64,000 bases of DNA from Sphingobacteriales bacterium (GTDB taxonomy: Bacteria > Bacteroidota > Bacteroidia > Sphingobacteriales > Sphingobacteriaceae): NCBI GenBank assembly GCA_025353765.1, contig JANXOD010000024.1, positions 152,530 to 216,529 of the forward strand, in the 5' to 3' direction. The position numbers were made by a program, and so were the translations under genes. The notes below the pieces were generated by a model that was not told the DNA's origin, did not search any database, and saw only the letters and a list, made by a program, of their open reading frames with translations. Shown piece by piece: positions 59,302 to 64,000 of this stretch (within the stretch, counting starts at the first letter, position 1; every line of letters starts with the position of its first letter).

Positions 59302-62300
59302 ATGGAAATTACAGAGGTTTATAAACCTAAACATAAAATTCGTTTCGTAACAGCAGCAGCATTATTTGACGGACATGATGCTACCATAAATATTATACGC
59401 CGCATACTTCAATCCTCGGGAGCCGAAGTTATTCATTTGGGTCATAACCGATCTGTAGATGAAGTTGTAAATTGTGCTATTCAGGAAGATGTTCAGGGAA
59501 TAGCCATGACTTCCTATCAAGGCGGGCATATTGAATATTTTAAATACATGTATGATCTTTTACAAGAAAGAGATGCAAGTCATATTAAAATTTTTGGTGG
59601 CGGCGGCGGAGTAATTCTTCCTTATGAAATTGAAGAATTAAAAGCCTATGGCATTACACAAATTTATTCTCCGGATGATGGCCGCAAAATGGGCTTACAG
59701 GGAATGATTAATGATATGCTAAAACAATGCGACTTTCTGACCAAAACTAAACTAAATGGCGAAATAAAAGGTATAACTAAAAGAGAAGTAAAATCTATAG
59801 CTTCTGCCATTACTGTTGCAGAAAATCATCCTAAAGAAGCTGAAGAGTTTTTAAAAGAAGTTAAAAAATTAATAGGCCATAAAACAATTCCAGTTGTAGG
59901 CATAACCGGTACAGGCGGTGCGGGCAAATCATCTCTTGTTGATGAGTTGGTCAGGCGTTTTTTGATGGAAACAGATAAAACATTAGCCATCATCTCCGTA
60001 GACCCATCTAAACGAAAAACAGGTGGAGCATTATTAGGCGATCGTATCCGTATGAATTCCATCAATGATCCACGAATTTATATGCGTTCCTTGGCTACCC
60101 GCCAAGCGAATTTAGCATTGTCAAAATACGTTCAGGAATCTATTGACATATGCAAAGCCGCAGGTTATGATATGATTATTGTTGAAACATCCGGCATTGG
60201 TCAGTCTGATACTGAAATTACGGAACATTGTGATGTTTCTTTATATGTGATGACTCCCGAGTTTGGTGCAGCAACCCAGCTTGAAAAGATCGATATGTTG
60301 GATTTTGCGGATTTAGTGGCAATCAATAAATTTGATAGACGAGGAGCTTTGGATGCCATACGTGATGTGCGGAAACAATTTAAACGAAACCATCATTTAT
60401 TCGAGATCAAAGATGAAGACATTCCGATTTTTGGAACTATAGCATCCCAATTTAATGACCCGGGAATGAATAATTTATTCTCTGCATTAATGAGTTCTTT
60501 AAAAGAAAAGACCGGTTTAGATTTTCATGCCAAAATGCAACTCGCCAGTTCTCAATCAGAAAAAATATACATTATCCCTCCCGATCGTATTCGCTATTTA
60601 GCAGAAATTGCAGAAGCTAATTCTAATTATGCAGAATGGGTAAACACACAATGTAAAATTGCCCAGCAGTTATTTCAAATTAAGGGAGTATTAAGCCTGG
60701 CTAAAGAAAATAAGGCTCTTTCTTTCGGAGATGGTTTGGCTAAGGCTTATGCTAAACTCGAAGAAAAATTGGATGGCGAATGCAAACGATTATTGCGTGA
60801 ATGGCCGGAAACGATCAAAAGATATAAAGCGGATGAGTTTATTTTTAAAGTACGTGATAAAGAAATTAAACAATCTCTTTATTATGAATCATTATCTAAA
60901 CTTCGCATTCCTAAAATATCATTACCAAAATATGAAGCCTGGGGCGATATTTTACGTTGGCTATTAACTGAAAACGTTCCGGGTGAATTCCCATATGCCG
61001 CAGGAGTATTCCCATTAAAACGTGAAGGAGAAGATCCTACACGGATGTTTGCTGGTGAAGGCGGGCCTGAGCGAACAAACAAACGTTTTCATTATGTTTC
61101 CCTTAATCAACCAGCTCATCGCTTATCTACCGCTTTTGATTCGGTTACATTATACGGAGAAGATCCACATATTCGGCCTGATATTTACGGAAAAATTGGC
61201 AATTCCGGCGTAAGCATAGCTACGCTTGATGATGCTAAAAAATTATATTCCGGTTTTGATTTATGTCATCCATCTACTTCTGTATCGATGACAATAAATG
61301 GCCCGGCCCCTATGTTGCTTGGCTTTTTTATGAATACTGCTGTTGATCAACAATGTGAAAAATATATTCTGGAAAATGGTTTAGAAAAAGAGGTCAAATC
61401 CAAAATTGATCATATCTATCAATCAAAAGGAATGAGCAGGCCTTCTTACCAAGATAATCTGCCTGAAGGAAACAATGGCTTAGGGTTAATGCTTTTAGGA
61501 GTAACTGGCGATCAGGTTTTGCCTAAAGATGTATATGAGAAGATCAAAGCATATGCTATCACCAATGTTAGGGGGACGGTTCAGGCAGATATTCTAAAAG
61601 AAGATCAGGCACAAAACACTTGTATTTTTTCTACGGAATTTGCTCTTCGCATGATGGGGGATATTCAGAAATATTTTATAGATCATAAGGTACGCAACTT
61701 TTATTCTGTTTCTATTTCAGGTTATCATATTGCAGAAGCGGGTGCCAATCCCATTTCTCAACTAGCGTTTACATTGAGTAACGGTTTTACTTTTGTAGAG
61801 TATTATCTTAGCAGAGGAATGCATATTGATGATTTTGCTCCCAATTTATCTTTCTTCTTTTCAAACGGTATAGATCCTGAATATTCCGTAATCGGACGGG
61901 TTGCGAGACTAATTTGGTCGAAAGCGATAAAATATAGATATAAAGGGAACGATCGTTCTCAGAAATTAAAATATCATATCCAAACCTCCGGCAGATCCTT
62001 ACATGCCCAGGAAATCGATTTTAATGATATCAGAACTACATTACAAGCTCTTTATGCCATTTATGATAATTGCAATTCATTACATACCAATGCGTATGAT
62101 GAGGCAATAACCACTCCCACAGAAGAATCTGTACGCAGAGCGATGGCTATTCAGTTGATTATAAATAGGGAACTTGGCTTGGCAAAAAATGAGAATCCTT
62201 TACAGGGGTCATTTATTATTGAAGAGCTAACAGAATTGGTTGAGCAGGCAGTTCTAGAAGAATTTAAACGAATTAATGATCGTGGAGGTGTTTTGGGTGC

Positions 62301-62670
62301 GATGGAAACGATGTATCAACGTGGTAAGATTCAGGAAGAATCATTGTACTATGAGACACTTAAACATACAGGTGAATATCCGATTATTGGAGTGAATACT
62401 TTTCTAAATAAAAATGGTTCACCTACGATTGTACCATCTGAAGTTATTCGTGCCACGGAAGAGGAAAAACAATTTCAAATTACGGCATTAGAAGCTTTCC
62501 AAAAACGGAATCAGGAGGTTTCTGCACAATTATTAAAAGACTTGCAGAAGAAAGCAGTTGCGAGAGAAAATATTTTTGAAAGCTTAATGGAAGTATGCAA
62601 GGTTTGTTCTCTGGGACAAATCTCCAATGCACTTTATCAGGTGGGCGGGCAGTATCGCAGAAATATGTAA
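59302..62670 (+). CDS. icmF: fused acyl-CoA mutase IcmF (B12 domain, MeaB-like G domain, mutase large domain)
   Basis: '[34 protein letters not shown]', '[21 protein letters not shown]', '[33 protein letters not shown]'. Confidence 0.95.
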   Translation: MEITEVYKPKHKIRFVTAAALFDGHDATINIIRRILQSSGAEVIHLGHNRSVDEVVNCAIQEDVQGIAMTSYQGGHIEYFKYMYDLLQERDASHIKIFGGGGGVILPYEIEELKAYGITQIYSPDDGRKMGLQGMINDMLKQCDFLTKTKLNGEIKGITKREVKSIASAITVAENHPKEAEEFLKEVKKLIGHKTIPVVGITGTGGAGKSSLVDELVRRFLMETDKTLAIISVDPSKRKTGGALLGDRIRMNSINDPRIYMRSLATRQANLALSKYVQESIDICKAAGYDMIIVETSGIGQSDTEITEHCDVSLYVMTPEFGAATQLEKIDMLDFADLVAINKFDRRGALDAIRDVRKQFKRNHHLFEIKDEDIPIFGTIASQFNDPGMNNLFSALMSSLKEKTGLDFHAKMQLASSQSEKIYIIPPDRIRYLAEIAEANSNYAEWVNTQCKIAQQLFQIKGVLSLAKENKALSFGDGLAKAYAKLEEKLDGECKRLLREWPETIKRYKADEFIFKVRDKEIKQSLYYESLSKLRIPKISLPKYEAWGDILRWLLTENVPGEFPYAAGVFPLKREGEDPTRMFAGEGGPERTNKRFHYVSLNQPAHRLSTAFDSVTLYGEDPHIRPDIYGKIGNSGVSIATLDDAKKLYSGFDLCHPSTSVSMTINGPAPMLLGFFMNTAVDQQCEKYILENGLEKEVKSKIDHIYQSKGMSRPSYQDNLPEGNNGLGLMLLGVTGDQVLPKDVYEKIKAYAITNVRGTVQADILKEDQAQNTCIFSTEFALRMMGDIQKYFIDHKVRNFYSVSISGYHIAEAGANPISQLAFTLSNGFTFVEYYLSRGMHIDDFAPNLSFFFSNGIDPEYSVIGRVARLIWSKAIKYRYKGNDRSQKLKYHIQTSGRSLHAQEIDFNDIRTTLQALYAIYDNCNSLHTNAYDEAITTPTEESVRRAMAIQLIINRELGLAKNENPLQGSFIIEELTELVEQAVLEEFKRINDRGGVLGAMETMYQRGKIQEESLYYETLKHTGEYPIIGVNTFLNKNGSPTIVPSEVIRATEEEKQFQITALEAFQKRNQEVSAQLLKDLQKKAVARENIFESLMEVCKVCSLGQISNALYQVGGQYRRNM

Positions 62671-62713
62671 TCATTATATAAAAGAAAAGTGATGATCTCT
62701 CATCGCTTTTCTT

Positions 62714-63694
62714 TTATCCTGCTATCCAGCTGAATTTATACTCTAAACCGGGATTTTTCATCCTTTCGGCAATTCGCAATAATCTGCTTGGCAAATTTAA
62801 AACATAATCACGAGCCTTTTCGCCTGCTTCATTTAAATCACGCATACTTTCAATTTCCCAATCTACAATAAGCTGTTTCATAATATCCACATAATCTATA
62901 GCAGTATAAACACCTAAACGCTGGGCTGCATCTGTAAAATGGCCAAAAGTCTGACCTACCTTTAATCCCACTTCACGTAAAAAATGAGCGGGCATTACAA
63001 TCTTATTGCGCATCATATCTTCAAAAGCAATCATCGCTTCACTAGGATCAATCTCAAAGATTCTTTTCATAAAATCTTTATATGCTTTTGCATGGCGGGC
63101 TTCATCCGAAGCGATTACACCACACATTTTAGATAATAAGGTATCACCACTGCTTTTTGCAAGTGATGCCACCCTTCGGTGAGATACATTTGTAGCTAAT
63201 TCCTGGAAACTGGTATAGATAAAATTACGATAAGGGTCATGCCCAGTACCTATATCAAATCCATCAGCTATTAAATATTGTGTTGATATTTCCATTTGAC
63301 GCATATCCACACGGCCGGATAGGTATAAATATTTATTCAACAGATCACCATGGCGATTTTCTTCAGCTGTCCAATGACGAACCCATTTCATCCAGCCACC
63401 TTCTTCATCCTTAGAGATTCCGTCAACCATAGTCAACCATGATTCATATGTTGGAAGAGCTTCTTCTGTAATGGTATCGCCTATTAATACCGCCACAAGA
63501 TCATAAGAAAGGTCTTTTGCATTTTCTTTTAATTCCTTAATCTCACTATAAAAATCTTCTTTGGTAGAATCCGGTAAAAAATCCGAAGGTTGCCAATTCG
63601 TTTCAATAGGTTTTAGGTATTCGTGCATCTTCTCAAGCATATATTTTTCAATATGCAATAACACTTCTCTACGAGAGCCAATATTGATGTTCAT
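62714..63694 (-). CDS. acyl-ACP desaturase (fatty acid desaturase type 2)
   Basis: Diiron motifs 'EENRHGDLLNKYLYLSGRVDM' and 'DEARHAKAYKDF'. Confidence 0.93.
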   Translation of the reverse strand: MNINIGSRREVLLHIEKYMLEKMHEYLKPIETNWQPSDFLPDSTKEDFYSEIKELKENAKDLSYDLVAVLIGDTITEEALPTYESWLTMVDGISKDEEGGWMKWVRHWTAEENRHGDLLNKYLYLSGRVDMRQMEISTQYLIADGFDIGTGHDPYRNFIYTSFQELATNVSHRRVASLAKSSGDTLLSKMCGVIASDEARHAKAYKDFMKRIFEIDPSEAMIAFEDMMRNKIVMPAHFLREVGLKVGQTFGHFTDAAQRLGVYTAIDYVDIMKQLIVDWEIESMRDLNEAGEKARDYVLNLPSRLLRIAERMKNPGLEYKFSWIAG

Positions 63695-63861
63695 CTTAAT
63701 TAGTTAAGTTTCAAATATAATGATTACCGTTGGTTTGACCTTGAAATATTTGCAATTCAAGTTCCCATGTTGAGGAGATTTAGATAATTCGAAGTAATTG
63801 TAACGGATTAATATTTCCTATACTCTGAAGATTGCAAAGATTAAGAAGATTAGGGTTCCAC

Positions 63862-63902
63862 AAAAAAAGCGCCCTTATTCTATAATAGAATAAAGGCGCT
63901 TA
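63862..63902 (-). terminator. rho-independent terminator of the rRNA operon
   Basis: Reading minus strand: TAAGCGCCTTTATTCTAT-TAT-AGAATAAGGGCGCTTTTTTT. Confidence 0.88.
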
Positions 63903-63910
63903 GTAAAATT

Positions 63911-64000
<90 letters not shown>

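Noticed and set aside
59302-62670. Three-domain acyl-CoA mutase as a new fusion
   Set aside because: Matches the established IcmF architecture.

Overview
The window is from a low-GC Bacteroidota chromosome, probably Sphingobacteriales/Chitinophagales-like. This placement rests on TAnnTTTG-type -7 promoter motifs, PorP/SprF with a CHU_C-type C-terminus (type IX secretion), type B L31 and the IcmF fusion. Most of it is core gene content: scpB, mpl, prmA, tpiA, rpmE type B, iscS-iscU-iscA, a long-chain acyl-CoA ligase, lysS, ung, a mntR-mntH operon, smpB, pcm, priA, tsaB, yidD-rnpA-rpmH, mscL, rpoN, clpC, ettA, icmF, an acyl-ACP desaturase, and a partial 5S rRNA on the minus strand at the right edge. 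The segment from about 13.5 to 24.0 kb, between the acyl-CoA ligase and lysS, looks like an accessory island. It holds single-gene modules (papain/C39-like protein, DUF4259, BNR protein plus membrane wHTH regulator, SMI1/KNR4, esterase, YdeI, AAA ATPase) with a palindromic dispersed repeat in the gaps between several of them, an 8 x 42 bp non-coding minisatellite, and a RAYT-type transposase flanked by hairpins. The strongest items to follow up are: (1) an (AT)6 tract that splits a PKD/CHU_C surface-protein gene into two frames, with (AT)5 restoring the frame; (2) the cassette-like array of genes and same-orientation palindromic repeats; (3) the RAYT with its palindrome at both ends and in rearranged form inside its own CDS; (4) a BNR protein/membrane wHTH regulator pair with three TGTAAA boxes averaging 10.5 bp apart; (5) the 42-bp minisatellite. 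All calls come from reading the sequence. No database searches were run.
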